A stretch of DNA of 64,000 nt from Gemmatimonadota bacterium (GCA_009840005.1 VXOR01000063.1:1-64000); one strand, 5' to 3'; positions 18,801 to 26,741 are shown, numbered from the stretch's first letter. Numbers and translations: made by a program. The notes: generated from the letters alone by a model not told the origin.

Positions 18801-20476
18801 CCTTTACCGTCAATTCCTTTACCTCGGTCAAGTCCAGCTTCGACTTCTATCGCCTGCCGCGCGATACCTCGCCTCTGTACGAGGGCGGCCTCATCCGCGA
18901 CCGCGCTTGGCGCGGCCTACAGGATTCCATCTTGGAATACGTACAGAGCGCGTTCGGCGACCGCGCCTTGGTCGTGCCACGCGCCTGGTACTTGTCGCCG
19001 GTCGAATCCGAGCGGGCCTTTATCGACTTTACCGCCACCGCGACCGGCGCGGCCAGCTTCGCGCACGGCTTGGTGGGCCTACAGCCGACCGAAGCCGAGG
19101 TCACCGGCCTCGACGCGCACGTCTCGGCTGGCCGCTTCTTTGCGGCGGGCGACGACAAGGCCGTCATCTTGCCCGACAGCCTAGCCGCGCTCGTCGGCAT
19201 TGGCCCCGAGGACGTAGGCACAGCTTCCATTGCACTCTACGGCGAGGAGTACCAAGTCATCGGCCTGTTCGACAGCGCGGCCCTGAAAGAAGTCGTCGAT
19301 CTCGATGGCGAGCGCCTAACGCCTGTGGATACGGTCAAAGACGCTGGCCTCATCACCCGCGAGAGTACCGAAGATCCGCGTGCCTTAGCCGCCACCGCAG
19401 TCGAAACCTTTAACCACCTCGAAGTAATCAACACCCTCTTCTTGCCCTATCAGCGCGTCCGCGCCATGGATGGCCGCTTGCGCTCCATCGCCATTGCCGC
19501 GGACGCAGACGACCCGGAGTTCGTCCAGCGCGTGGAGTCGTTTATGTCGCGGGTGGCCCTGACCCTATTCGTCGGCCAAGGCGACCGCGTCGTGGCCTAC
19601 AGTTCGATCGGCTCCACTGAAATAAGCGGGGCCGGCCAGCTTTTGGTCCCGATAATCATCGCCGCCTTGATCGTGCTCAATACCATGATGGGGGCCGTGT
19701 ATGAGCGCGTGCGCGAAATCGGCATCTACAGCGTCGTCGGCTTGGCCCCCAGCCACATCGGCCTGCTGTTTTTGGCTGAATCCACGGTCTTTGCCACCTT
19801 TGGCGCGGTGGTCGGCTACGCCTTGGGCCAAATCGCCCATCTGTTCATGCTGCAATACGAGCTGCTCGCCGGCCTGACGCTCAACTACTCGTCGCTCTCT
19901 GCGGTGTGGGCTACGGTAGTAGTCATCGGCACGGTCTATTTATCGACCTTGTATCCAGCGCGCATGGCGGCCAACATGGCCGTCCCTGACGTGACGCGGC
20001 AATGGCAATTCCCCCCACCCGCTGGCGACCACTGGCGCTTTGACTTCCCCTTTACGGTCGGCGGGGCCGAGGTGCCGAGCATGTACGTGTATCTCAAGTC
20101 GGTCTTCGCCGCGTATGGCGAAGGCTCAATCGGCGACTTCATCGCCCGCGACGTCGAGCTATCCGTCACCACCGACGGGCCGGAGCCGTCCTACGCCATT
20201 GCCATGCGCACTTGGCTGGCACCCTACGACTTAGGGATCAGCCAGCAGGTGCGCTTGCAGGCGACTCCCACCGGCGAGCACCACATCTACAAGATCGAGA
20301 CCCACATCGAGCGCCTCAGCGGCGACGTGGCCTCTTGGCAGCGCATGAATCGCAAGTTCCTCAACGTACTGCGCAAGCGATTCCTCGTCTGGCGCACCCT
20401 AGCGCCGGGGATCCGCCAAGGTTATCAGGCCGAGGTGGAAAAGGCGTTTGCCGGGGCTGGGCAGCAGGTGGTGTAG
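15881..20476 (+). CDS. Giant fusion: PA domain, M28-peptidase-like domain without its Glu pair, and FtsX/MacB-type permease
   Basis: 1531 residues from the ATG at 15881; a GTG at 15860 would add 7 residues, and neither has a clear ribosome site. After an N-terminal membrane anchor (LLFATAAFFLLSVTAFD) comes a protease-associated-type region (about 130-250), then an M28 metallopeptidase-like domain. The zinc-site opening AHYDA (His289, Asp291) is kept, but the bridging-Asp block reads GAENATG, and the usual Glu-Glu-x-Gly-Leu motif reads HFQGLAG (His336, Phe337). Several membrane spans follow near 840-930 and then a FtsX half (NLSKRRLRTALTAATLTFL, VLNTMMGAVYERVREIGIYSVVG). So it is probably an envelope permease or mechanotransmission protein with a degenerate peptidase domain used for binding. 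No ATPase partner lies next to it. Confidence 0.8.
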   Translation: MLTKSLLFATAAFFLLSVTAFDPATISRWIERAIGWEPLREAPPTDEAPSLREAVAQINAADLAHHLRILTADSSRVTGYAGATNAARYIEGEFRRLGLQVTSEFFPLSVPLDRGGRLRLAGSDEAIPIYGLWPNHVRSPSLPPGGVSGHLIDLGRGSLAEMDGKRLAGSVALMGFGSGNAHVEARALGAQAILLYDDGRVTRSEAAEKFLQVPVDIPRFWVEAADAEILRQQARSGDAQVHLEARMDWEQVQVRNIFAVLPGLAEDMPRGQRREIQQWDEQIIVLQAHYDAISVVPALAPGAENATGMAALLEIARLLVAEGTRYTVLFLATPGHFQGLAGVNDFLYRHARKSEHFRDQIPPAERIDFRLFVGLDLASHSPRVGSFTMGTFYNSAWRNDDYQKNLMAHYASRFARYNREIFADSTRYQDAIAPQKRVWKNFMPVRLALDSEAAAFVGKEALSLVTPNQLRQRVDTPLDRLEFVALDNLAEQTRTIAGLLLKAASDPDFFNDTKLTLRDWGHSLEGNIYWFDRDVNFAVPKAPVPNALVTYLQPGPNSVAGVRTLMATHGDESGYFKFDIVRNRFANRIQAFELDAYGRIVSAPDLGEEGDKTYPGTQPYGWWENRMLQVLFRCRALSFLEVVDPRYLSAMDRVNVLGTNDAPPRSFSLNYIENQSAAQDRVVQAGVVFAEPGTRVKILAGEGAFGGESALAGVRYMLTNADSALFADLDPAHVDLATIERAQGEGFPVEQGLIPYPALQAARDIWIIDEARIKQMVRHGIVLEQLQAMHEQAREALLEAGDKLAAFDYTGYQRAVRRALGLEARIYPEIKATANDAVRAVIFYFALLLPFAFFCERFFFGFPDVRRQIAGFVGIFVLVFLILRFVHPAFKLSTSPYIIFLAFVILALGVLVVFIVVTRFKALLQRRKGAAAGVHETDVGRIAAGFAAVLLGISNLSKRRLRTALTAATLTFLTFTVNSFTSVKSSFDFYRLPRDTSPLYEGGLIRDRAWRGLQDSILEYVQSAFGDRALVVPRAWYLSPVESERAFIDFTATATGAASFAHGLVGLQPTEAEVTGLDAHVSAGRFFAAGDDKAVILPDSLAALVGIGPEDVGTASIALYGEEYQVIGLFDSAALKEVVDLDGERLTPVDTVKDAGLITRESTEDPRALAATAVETFNHLEVINTLFLPYQRVRAMDGRLRSIAIAADADDPEFVQRVESFMSRVALTLFVGQGDRVVAYSSIGSTEISGAGQLLVPIIIAALIVLNTMMGAVYERVREIGIYSVVGLAPSHIGLLFLAESTVFATFGAVVGYALGQIAHLFMLQYELLAGLTLNYSSLSAVWATVVVIGTVYLSTLYPARMAANMAVPDVTRQWQFPPPAGDHWRFDFPFTVGGAEVPSMYVYLKSVFAAYGEGSIGDFIARDVELSVTTDGPEPSYAIAMRTWLAPYDLGISQQVRLQATPTGEHHIYKIETHIERLSGDVASWQRMNRKFLNVLRKRFLVWRTLAPGIRQGYQAEVEKAFAGAGQQVV

Positions 20477-20501
20477 TGCCAAAGTCCGCGCACTAGGTCG
20501 C

Positions 20502-20530
20502 TTGACACAGCCCCGCCACAAAAATAGACT
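20502..20530 (+). promoter_or_regulatory. Sigma70-like promoter for the toxin-antitoxin pair
   Basis: A consensus -35 TTGACA (20502-20507) and TAGACT (20525-20530, 4 of 6 matches to TATAAT) are separated by exactly 17 bases. The antitoxin ATG lies 30 bases downstream, after GGAGGAA. Confidence 0.6.
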
Positions 20531-20546
20531 TAGCTTAACTTAGCTA
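20528..20546 (+). promoter_or_regulatory. Possible antitoxin operator: direct repeat overlapping the -10 element
   Basis: ACTTAGCTT (20528-20536) and ACTTAGCTA (20538-20546) repeat with a 10-base period, one helical turn, and the pair also has partial dyad symmetry (TAGCT ... AGCTA). The position over the -10 box and transcript start fits autorepression by the antitoxin, as is usual for Phd/VapB families. Confidence 0.45.
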
Positions 20547-20560
20547 TCGGAGGAACTATA

Positions 20561-20815
20561 ATGCTGAAGGTGAACATGCACGAGGCCAAATCGCAACTTT
20601 CGCGCCTAGGCAAATTGGCTTGGGAGGGGGAAGAAGTTGTGATCGCCAAGGCCGGCGAGCCGTATTTGCGGCTGGAACCGTATCGGGATCGCCTAGAGGA
20701 ACGTCAGCTTGGTGGGCTAGAGGGAAAGATCTGGATGTCTCCAGACTTTGACGATCCTGATGAAGAACTCATGGACTTGATTGAGAACGCGAAAATTTTT
20801 CCAGATAAGCGCTAG
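20561..20815 (+). CDS. Antitoxin of Phd/YefM type
   Basis: 84 residues with a strong ribosome site (CGGAGGAAC) before the ATG. The N-terminal half, VNMHEAKSQLSRLGKLAWEGEEVVIAKAGEPYLRLEP, is the classic Phd/YefM fold: a DNA-binding dimer that recognises its own promoter. The C-terminal part (MSPDFDDPDEELMDL) is acidic and would wrap the toxin. It lies two bases before the PIN-domain toxin gene, the usual antitoxin-first order. It should neutralise that toxin and repress the shared promoter through the direct repeat at 20528-20546. Confidence 0.9.
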   Translation: MLKVNMHEAKSQLSRLGKLAWEGEEVVIAKAGEPYLRLEPYRDRLEERQLGGLEGKIWMSPDFDDPDEELMDLIENAKIFPDKR

Positions 20816-20817
20816 CA

Positions 20818-21198
20818 ATGTCGCGGCTACTATTGGATACCCACACCCTCTTGTGGTGCCTATCCGATGTTGAGCAACTGGCTGAAGATACCCGTGCCAC
20901 AATCGCCGATCCGCACAACGACGTCTTCGTCAGTGCCATCACCGGGTGGGAAATCGCGGTCAAGCGGGCAAAGGGTCGCTTGGTCGCTCCAGACAATCTG
21001 TCGGTGTTGGTTGAGGAAAGGCGCTTCACCCACCTTCCGCTGACGTTCCATCACGCTGAGCAGGCCGGCAGCCTCCCGATGCACCACCGGGATCCATTTG
21101 ATCGGTTCCTGATTGCCCAAGCTCAAACCGAAGGGCTGATTCTCGTGACCCGGGACGGCCACATTCGGCGATACGACGTGGCCACCATGGAGGTTTGA
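20818..21198 (+). CDS. vapC: Type II toxin, PIN-domain ribonuclease (VapC family)
   Basis: 126 residues. PIN-domain acidic residues are in place: LLLDTHTLLW (Asp near residue 7), SAITGWEIAVKRAKGRL (Glu near 45), and the C-terminal HHRDPFDRFLIAQA (Asp near 91 and 94) followed by LVTRDGHIRRYDV. This is the VapC-type nuclease paired with Phd-like antitoxins; such enzymes cut tRNA or rRNA when freed from the antitoxin. The catalytic set looks complete, so the toxin should be active. Its stop codon is followed 14 bases later by the next gene's ATG; that membrane protein may be partly transcribed from the toxin-antitoxin promoter. Confidence 0.92.
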   Translation: MSRLLLDTHTLLWCLSDVEQLAEDTRATIADPHNDVFVSAITGWEIAVKRAKGRLVAPDNLSVLVEERRFTHLPLTFHHAEQAGSLPMHHRDPFDRFLIAQAQTEGLILVTRDGHIRRYDVATMEV

Positions 21199-21212
21199 AG
21201 CCCCGGGCAGCC

Positions 21213-23147
21213 ATGACCGCACGCGCCTTCCTCATCGGCTTGGGTCTCGTGGTCCTGATCAACATCGGGGCCCCGTACAGCATGTTCATCCTCAAGTCCT
21301 CACAGTGGGCGATCAGCTATCTGCCCTTGAGCGTGGTCTTTCTCTTCACCGGCTTGGTCTTTCTCAACGCCACGGCCAAGTCGCTGCTAAAAGTGCGCGG
21401 ACTGGGCACCAGCGAACTCGGTCTCATTTTTATGATGTCACTAGTGGGGGCCTCAATCCCCACCTGGGGCACCTCCACGTACATGATCGCGGTCGTCGCC
21501 GCCCCCCAGTACTTTGCCTCGCCCGAGAATCAATGGCAGAGCAAGGTAGTGCAGTACATCGAAGAGTGGCTGGTGCCCAACGACGCGATTGCCCTCAAGT
21601 GGTTCTACAACGGCCTACCCGCGGGCGAATCCATTCCTTGGGGCGCTTGGATCGGGCCGCTTTTTTGGTGGACCAGTTTGGTGATGGCCATCTTCTTTTT
21701 ATGCCAGTGCATGGTCGCAGCGCTGCGCAAACAGTGGGTCGAGTACGAGCGCCTGCCCTTCGCCCTGATGGAATTGCCCCAACAGCTCATCGCCCCACCC
21801 CAAGGCTCTAACTGGCCCAGCTTCGTGCGGCAAAAGGCGTTCTGGTTCGGCTTTGCCCTGCCCTTCTGCATGGTTATGTGGAACGTGGTCACGTACTTTA
21901 CCCCGGCCTTTCCACCCATCCCGCGCGATCTGTCCGACCCTATCCGCATTGGCCGCGAATTTCCCGCCATCAACACCAACATCAACTGGGCCATCGTCGG
22001 CTTCACGTACTTCGTCAATCTCGATGTGTCGTTCAGCATGTGGTTTTTCACCGTGCTGACCATGCTGCAACAGGGCCTGTTCAACCGCTTTGGCTACACC
22101 ATCGCCGGCCGCGACGTGTACACCCTCGGGCATCCCGGCATCGGCTGGCAGTCGTTCGGTGCCCTGATCGCCCTCGTCGTCGGCCTGCTGTGGATGGCGC
22201 GTGGACATCTCGGCGCAATCTGGCGCAAGGCCGTGCACAACGATGCGGACATCGACGACACCGACGAGCTAATGTCCTACCGGATGATCGTCTTTGGCGG
22301 CGGGCTAGCCCTGCTCTACATCGCCTTCTGGATGTGGCGGGCCGGCATGAATCCGCCCACGGTCGCGCTCTTCATCTTGGCCACCTTGGTCCTCTACGTC
22401 GGCATTACGCGCATTATCATGGAGGGCGGCTTGCTCTTCAGCCGCGCCCCGCTAGTCGGCCAGACCTTTGTCGGCTACGCGCTCGGACCGCACGCTACCG
22501 CGCAGAGCAACATCGCCATGGGGCTGTCCTACGGCTGGCACCACGAGCTCAAGGGTTTCTTCATGGTCGCCGCGGCCAACAGCGCCAAAGTGTCCGGCTA
22601 CATTCGCGGCAACCTTCGGCTGAGCTCAGGTCGAAGCCGCCGCTATCTGAGCTTTTTCATCCTCCTCTCGGCTCTGGTGGCTCTCGTCGTCTCCATGGCC
22701 TTTGCACTCTACATGGGCTACTCTTTTGGTGCGTACAACTACGGCGGTTGGATCTTCGGCACGGGTTCGCAAGTGCCCTATGTGGAAAGCCTGCGCAAAA
22801 TCGACCTCAAGGCCCCGGATTGGACGCGGTTGGGCCACCTCGTCAGCGGCGCGGGCGCGATGGGACTGCTGACCTTTATGCGCTATCGCTTCTCGTGGTG
22901 GCCCCTGCACCCGATCGGCATGCCGGTCGGCATCTGTTCCTATCCCATGACCATTATCGTCTTTTCGATCTTCGTCTCCTGGCTGGCCAAATGGGCCATC
23001 ATGCGCTCGGGCGGCATCGGCCTCTACCACCGCGCCCAGCCCTTTTTCATCGGCCTCATCCTTGGATACTTCACTGCGATTGGCCTGTCCTTTTGCATCG
23101 ATATGATCTGGTTCCCCGGGCAAGGGCACCCGCTGTACGGAAACTAG
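21213..23147 (+). CDS. DUF6785-type polytopic membrane protein (copy 1)
   Basis: 644 residues from the ATG at 21213; a TTG at 21195 overlapping the toxin stop is less likely. More than ten hydrophobic segments run through the protein, for example FLIGLGLVVLINIGAPYSMF near the N terminus and FFILLSALVALVVSMAFALY late. It parallels the protein at 35032-36996: ALRKQWVEYERLPFALMELP against ILRKQWIEHERLIYPLMQVP, DIDDTDELMSYRMIVF against SIDDSDEILSYRAALI, and a shared ending WWPLHPIG ... YHRAQPFFIGLILGYFTAIG. The family is known only as DUF6785/DUF6784-type membrane proteins, with no experimental function I know of. It is followed three bases later by an OPT-like transporter, which suggests a joint transport task. 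Confidence 0.75.
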   Translation: MTARAFLIGLGLVVLINIGAPYSMFILKSSQWAISYLPLSVVFLFTGLVFLNATAKSLLKVRGLGTSELGLIFMMSLVGASIPTWGTSTYMIAVVAAPQYFASPENQWQSKVVQYIEEWLVPNDAIALKWFYNGLPAGESIPWGAWIGPLFWWTSLVMAIFFLCQCMVAALRKQWVEYERLPFALMELPQQLIAPPQGSNWPSFVRQKAFWFGFALPFCMVMWNVVTYFTPAFPPIPRDLSDPIRIGREFPAINTNINWAIVGFTYFVNLDVSFSMWFFTVLTMLQQGLFNRFGYTIAGRDVYTLGHPGIGWQSFGALIALVVGLLWMARGHLGAIWRKAVHNDADIDDTDELMSYRMIVFGGGLALLYIAFWMWRAGMNPPTVALFILATLVLYVGITRIIMEGGLLFSRAPLVGQTFVGYALGPHATAQSNIAMGLSYGWHHELKGFFMVAAANSAKVSGYIRGNLRLSSGRSRRYLSFFILLSALVALVVSMAFALYMGYSFGAYNYGGWIFGTGSQVPYVESLRKIDLKAPDWTRLGHLVSGAGAMGLLTFMRYRFSWWPLHPIGMPVGICSYPMTIIVFSIFVSWLAKWAIMRSGGIGLYHRAQPFFIGLILGYFTAIGLSFCIDMIWFPGQGHPLYGN

Positions 23148-23150
23148 CGC

Positions 23151-25133
23151 ATGGCTCAAGACGACAAAAAATCACCCGAGCTGATTCCCTCGGACCTCCA
23201 ATTTGAACCGGGCTTCAACCTCAAGACTCTGTGGGCCGCGCTCTTCGTCGGCTTCATCATGCTGCCCGGAGCCATCTACTTGGGGTTGGTGACCGGCCAG
23301 AGCATGGCCGGCGGTGCCGAGTGGGTGACGCTCATCCTCTTCATCGAGATCGCCAAGCGCTCCTTTGCCCGCCTGCGCACCCAAGAGGTGATCATTCTCT
23401 ACTGGGTGGCTGGCGGCCTAGTCATGATGGGCGGCAAGTTGGGCACGGGAGCCGAACTGTTCGGCGGGCCTTTTGGCGGGCTGATCTGGGACCAGTACTT
23501 GATCCAATCGCCCCAAGCCGACGGCTTGCATCAGCACATCCCCGATTGGGTGGTGCCGCCGCGCGGCTCGCCGGCCCTAGAGGGGCGCTCCTTTTTGCAT
23601 CCCGCTTGGTTCAAGCCCATCGCCCTGCTGCTGACCGTCATTATAATGCAGAAGGTCAACAGCCTGTCCTTGGGCTACGTGCTCTTCCGCATCACCAACG
23701 ACATCGAGCGCCTGCCGTACCCACTGGCCGCAGTGCAGGCCGGCGGCGCGACCGCCCTCGCCGAGAGTTCGGGGCCGAGCCAAGGCTGGCGCTGGGAGGT
23801 CTTTAGCGTCGGGGCCTTTATCGGCATTATCTGGGGACTATTCTACGTGGTCATCCCCACAATCTCGGGCATTTTCTTCACCGAAACCGTGACGATCCTG
23901 CCGATTCCGTTCATCGACCTGACCGTCTCCCTCAAGGAAATGCTACCGGCCAGCATCATGGGCATTGGCACGGACCTCGGGCACGTCATGGTCGGCTTTG
24001 TCCTGCCCTTTTGGATCGTGGTCGGCTCCTTTGCCGCGGCCTTTCTCGTCAACATCCTCGTCAACCCAGTGCTCTACGCATACGATGTGCTGCACACCTG
24101 GGAGCCGGGCATGTCGGCGATCCCAACGCAGATCGCCAATTCCTTCGACTTCTGGCTCAGCTTCTCCATTGGCGGCGCAGTCCTCGTGGCCGTGATGGGT
24201 TTTGCCATGGTGGGCAAGACCCTGTGGACTTTGCGCGGGGTTAAGCGCGAGGGCGACGACGGCGGGCTACCCAAAGGACGCGGCGACATCCCCATCCCCC
24301 TCGCCTTGGGCATCTGGGCAATCAGCACGCTCGGCTTTGTGGTCTTGGTGTGGTATTTGGTGCCGGAATTTCCCTGGTGGATCAGCGCGTTTTTCGGCTT
24401 TGTGTGGACGCCGATTTACTCGTACATCGGCGCGCGCATGATCGGCCTGACCGGCTCGCCACAAGGGGCGTCCTTCCCCTATCTACGCGAAGGCTCCTTT
24501 TACCTGTCGGGCTATCAGGGCGCGGCCGTGTGGTTCGCGCCAATCCCGCTCTTCCAGTGGGGCTACGAAGCCGCGGCCTTCAAGCAACTAGAACTGACCC
24601 GCACTCACTTCGGCAGCATTGTCAAGCTGGCCGGCGTGACTTTGCTAATCATGTTCGTCTGCTCGTTTATATTCTGGTCTTTCATCTGGAAACTCGGGCC
24701 GATTCCCTCATCGGCCTATCCCTACGTGCAGAAGTTTTGGCCCTTCCACGCCACCATGCAGGCGTTCTGGGCCAAGTCAACGCTTGCCGAGGGAGGCAAC
24801 GAACTGATTAGGACCATCATTCGCTGGGAATACGTGCTCACGGGTGCGTTGGGCAGCGCGGGGATTTTGGGCGGGCTAGCGCTCTTGCGCTGGCCGGTCG
24901 CCTTGTTCTACGGATTCATCGGCGGCGTGGGCGCGTGGCCGCACTTTCTGCTGCCCAACTTCATCGGCGCTCTGCTGGGCCGCTATCACTTGCAGAAGCG
25001 CTTTGGCGAAGCGCACTGGCGAGCGTACGCGCCGATTCTCTTGGCGGGCTATTCGTGCGGAATGGGATTGGTCGGCATGTCTTCCATCGCGCTGGCGCTG
25101 ATTTCGAAAGCGGTGTCGAGTATTGTGTTTTGA
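23151..25133 (+). CDS. OPT-like (oligopeptide transporter family) membrane protein
   Basis: 660 residues starting three bases after the preceding stop. About 14-16 predicted membrane segments. The block LGYVLFRITNDIERLPYPLAAVQAGGATALAES resembles the OPT-family hallmark in which a Leu-Pro-x-Pro-Leu-Ala-x-Val-Gln stretch lies on a transport helix, and TLWAALFVGFIMLPGAIYLGL near residue 25 is the usual first helix. OPT proteins import peptides or metal-siderophore chelates by proton symport. The near-zero spacing with the DUF6785-type gene suggests that the two work together. Family assignment rests on a few motifs; the substrate is open. Confidence 0.6.
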   Translation: MAQDDKKSPELIPSDLQFEPGFNLKTLWAALFVGFIMLPGAIYLGLVTGQSMAGGAEWVTLILFIEIAKRSFARLRTQEVIILYWVAGGLVMMGGKLGTGAELFGGPFGGLIWDQYLIQSPQADGLHQHIPDWVVPPRGSPALEGRSFLHPAWFKPIALLLTVIIMQKVNSLSLGYVLFRITNDIERLPYPLAAVQAGGATALAESSGPSQGWRWEVFSVGAFIGIIWGLFYVVIPTISGIFFTETVTILPIPFIDLTVSLKEMLPASIMGIGTDLGHVMVGFVLPFWIVVGSFAAAFLVNILVNPVLYAYDVLHTWEPGMSAIPTQIANSFDFWLSFSIGGAVLVAVMGFAMVGKTLWTLRGVKREGDDGGLPKGRGDIPIPLALGIWAISTLGFVVLVWYLVPEFPWWISAFFGFVWTPIYSYIGARMIGLTGSPQGASFPYLREGSFYLSGYQGAAVWFAPIPLFQWGYEAAAFKQLELTRTHFGSIVKLAGVTLLIMFVCSFIFWSFIWKLGPIPSSAYPYVQKFWPFHATMQAFWAKSTLAEGGNELIRTIIRWEYVLTGALGSAGILGGLALLRWPVALFYGFIGGVGAWPHFLLPNFIGALLGRYHLQKRFGEAHWRAYAPILLAGYSCGMGLVGMSSIALALISKAVSSIVF

Positions 25134-25179
25134 GGGTCGACGACGAGCTAGCTCGCGCTGCTAGAAATTTGCTGGTTGG

Positions 25180-25199
25180 ATTCCCGCTTTGGCGGGAAT
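25180..25199. repeat. Short REP-like palindrome
   Basis: An 8-bp inverted repeat, ATTCCCGC, TTTG loop, GCGGGAAT, 46 bases after the OPT-like gene. The same palindrome type is scattered in many bacterial genomes as a REP/MITE unit, and it could also act as a terminator stem although no T-run follows. The rest of 25134-25359 shows nothing else I can name. Confidence 0.5.
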
Positions 25200-25379
25200 G
25201 ACTAGTGGGAGCGTATAGCTGGTACGTCGGCACACATGCCCGCCCAACTCGCCAATCTTAAGAAACTGTTAAGTTATTCAGGTACATTTACTTGAAACCG
25301 ACAGGTATGAATAGAAAAAGCACCGGAGTTGCTCTATATTGCTGTAAAGCCCTAGAGTTATTGGACACTGTTTTGGTTT

Positions 25380-26288
25380 TCATCCGGCCTCCTCCTCGTA
25401 TTGGGCGCGGCGTTTTTCGTGTCGTACTTGGGCTGGGGTTTTATAGTTGTGGCGTTGCAGGAGCCACTGCTGATTGTAGCGCTGCTTGAATTCAATCAGG
25501 GCGCGGCGCAGCTCTTCAACGGTGGCAAAGGTATGCACCCATAAAAGATTCTCCTTGAGCAGACCGATAAAGCGTTCGACGCATCCATTGCCTTGGGGCT
25601 GTCGCACGAAGGAGGGCGACGATTCGATGCCGAGAAAATCCAATTCTTTTTGGAAATCATCCGAAAGATAAACCGAGCCATGATCGTGCCGTCCGGTCAG
25701 CCCCGCCGCCTGCTTGGCCGCATAGCCGCCCATGTGTTGGCGGACGCCTTGCCGGATCGGTTCTAAGGCTTCGAAGCGATGGCCGTGCGCTGCCGCATGC
25801 AGCCCGATGCATTCAAAGGTGCAGTGATCGACACTGACGAAGACATAGGCGGGGCCTTCCTGCCGGGTCATCGTCGTCGTGGCATCGGTGCCCCACATCC
25901 GGTCGGGCTGCTCGGTGATAATCGTCCCGTCGTGCCCCCCCCGGTCGGGGGGAGGCTCCCGCCGCTGCGGGGCCTGCAACCCGTGTTGGCGCATCAGCCG
26001 CCGCACCCGCTCTTTGGATGTGCGGAGGCCTTGCAAGCGCAGGCGAGCCCCCACCTTGCGGTCGCCTTAGCCATGAAAAGGCGAAGCCGCCAGCACCCGG
26101 CGGATATGATCGACCAACACCGGATCCGAACATGGCCCCATCGGCCCCGGTTTCGTCGGACAGCCAACCGCCCGAGTCGCTGCCGTTTGGCGCTGGGCGT
26201 ACAGGCTCGAACGGGGTACGCGCCACATCCGACAGACCCGTTGGAACCCATAGCGCTTGTGGGTGGCGATCAAGCAGGCTCCACTCAT
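25380..26288 (-). pseudogene. IS3-family transposase OrfB interrupted by an in-frame TAA
   Basis: The frame runs from ATG at 26288 (MSGACLIATHKRYGFQRVC) to the stop at 25380, but a TAA codon at 26069-26067 breaks it between ASPFHG and GDRKVGARLRLQG, in the same frame on both sides. Everything else looks functional: the DDE integrase core has Asp in WGTDAT, Asp in GRHDHGSVYLS and Glu in NGCVERF, with 35 residues between the last two, as in IS3 transposases. Its start overlaps the OrfA fragment by ATGA. Most likely a recently inactivated transposase; a sequencing error at one base would also explain it. Confidence 0.85.
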
Positions 26289-26413
26289 GGCTTCGACCGC
26301 CTCGCTGGTAAAGACCGCCCACGCTCTAGGTGCTCAATTTTGTGCTCCAGCAAATCGTTGGCCATGGTCAATTCACCCACTTTGGCCTGCAACTTTTCAA
26401 TTCTAAGCCCGTA
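26285..26413 (-). pseudogene. IS3-type OrfA, C-terminal fragment
   Basis: About 42 residues (LRIEKLQAKVGELTMANDLL then EHKIEHLERGR) match the leucine-zipper end of IS3-type OrfA proteins, which mediates OrfA-OrfB multimers. The N-terminal helix-turn-helix half is missing; upstream the sequence switches to an IS1-like remnant. The end overlaps OrfB by 4 bases (ATGA), the usual arrangement around the programmed frameshift. Confidence 0.7.
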
Positions 26414-26559
26414 TCTACTGACCGATCTCCCACCTCGTAGGCTATAATCAGCTTGGTTGTTGATGGAGACATCCACGACGCGGATGATAGCTCGCATCGA
26501 CGAGCATTCCACCAGCATGTTGGGTACGGTAGGTGCTTGTTTAGAGGCAGTTGATTCAT
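26414..26559 (-). pseudogene. IS1-like transposase (InsA-type) N-terminal remnant with two frameshifts
   Basis: Pieces of one protein appear in alternating frames: MNQLPLNKH in the first, NMLVECSSMRAIIRVVDVSIN in the second, then TKLIIAYEVGD back in the first. Spliced together they follow the InsA-type opening (Asn-x-Leu-Pro, Leu-Val-Glu-Gly-x-Ser-Met-Arg-Ala, Val-Ser-Ile-Asn-Thr-Val-Thr-Lys-Leu). So this is a frame-broken relic of a second IS joined to the IS3-type element. Confidence 0.65.
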
Positions 26560-26688
26560 GAATCATAATATAACTAAAAACAATGACTTATATAATAAAA
26601 TTTCACTTTGAAATAGGGGTTTTACAGGTTGACTTGGCAGGGCTGAACCTATACGTTCTAGCCGTCTGATTGAGGGAGGTCGCCACTC

Positions 26689-26739
26689 ATGCGAAAAAAG
26701 AACAACCCGAATAAGGCGAAACGTGGAAAACGATATTGA
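26689..26739 (+). CDS. 16-residue basic peptide with a strong ribosome site
   Basis: ATG at 26689 follows GAGGGAGG with 9-base spacing, an excellent Shine-Dalgarno site for so short a frame. The peptide MRKKNNPNKAKRGKRY carries eight Lys/Arg residues and no acidic one. It ends 3 bases before a hairpin (26742-26775) and 118 bases before the SLATT-like gene. It may be a leader peptide controlling that gene, or a free basic peptide. Chance cannot be excluded from sequence alone. Confidence 0.4.
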   Translation: MRKKNNPNKAKRGKRY

Positions 26740-26741
26740 GA

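Larger units (their letters stand above)
25360..26560 (-). mobile_element. Decayed insertion-sequence mosaic: IS3-type element fused to an IS1-like remnant
   Basis: Reading on the minus strand: an IS1-like transposase N-terminus with frameshifts (26559-26414), the C-terminal part of an IS3-type OrfA (26413-26285), and OrfB with one internal stop (26288-25380). Just past OrfB, TGGACACTG at 25362-25370 fits an IS3-family terminal sequence. I could not find its inverted copy on the other side, so the left end of the IS3 element and the rest of the IS1-like element have been lost. The mosaic borders an AT-rich accessory stretch. Confidence 0.75.

Noticed and set aside
21878..23206. 442-codon open frame overlapping the DUF6785-type gene on the same strand
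   Set aside because: Arg/His-rich translation without motifs; the overlapping frame encodes a clear polytopic membrane protein with a paralogue.
25180..25199. CRISPR-like repeat
   Set aside because: A single palindrome with no spaced copies nearby.
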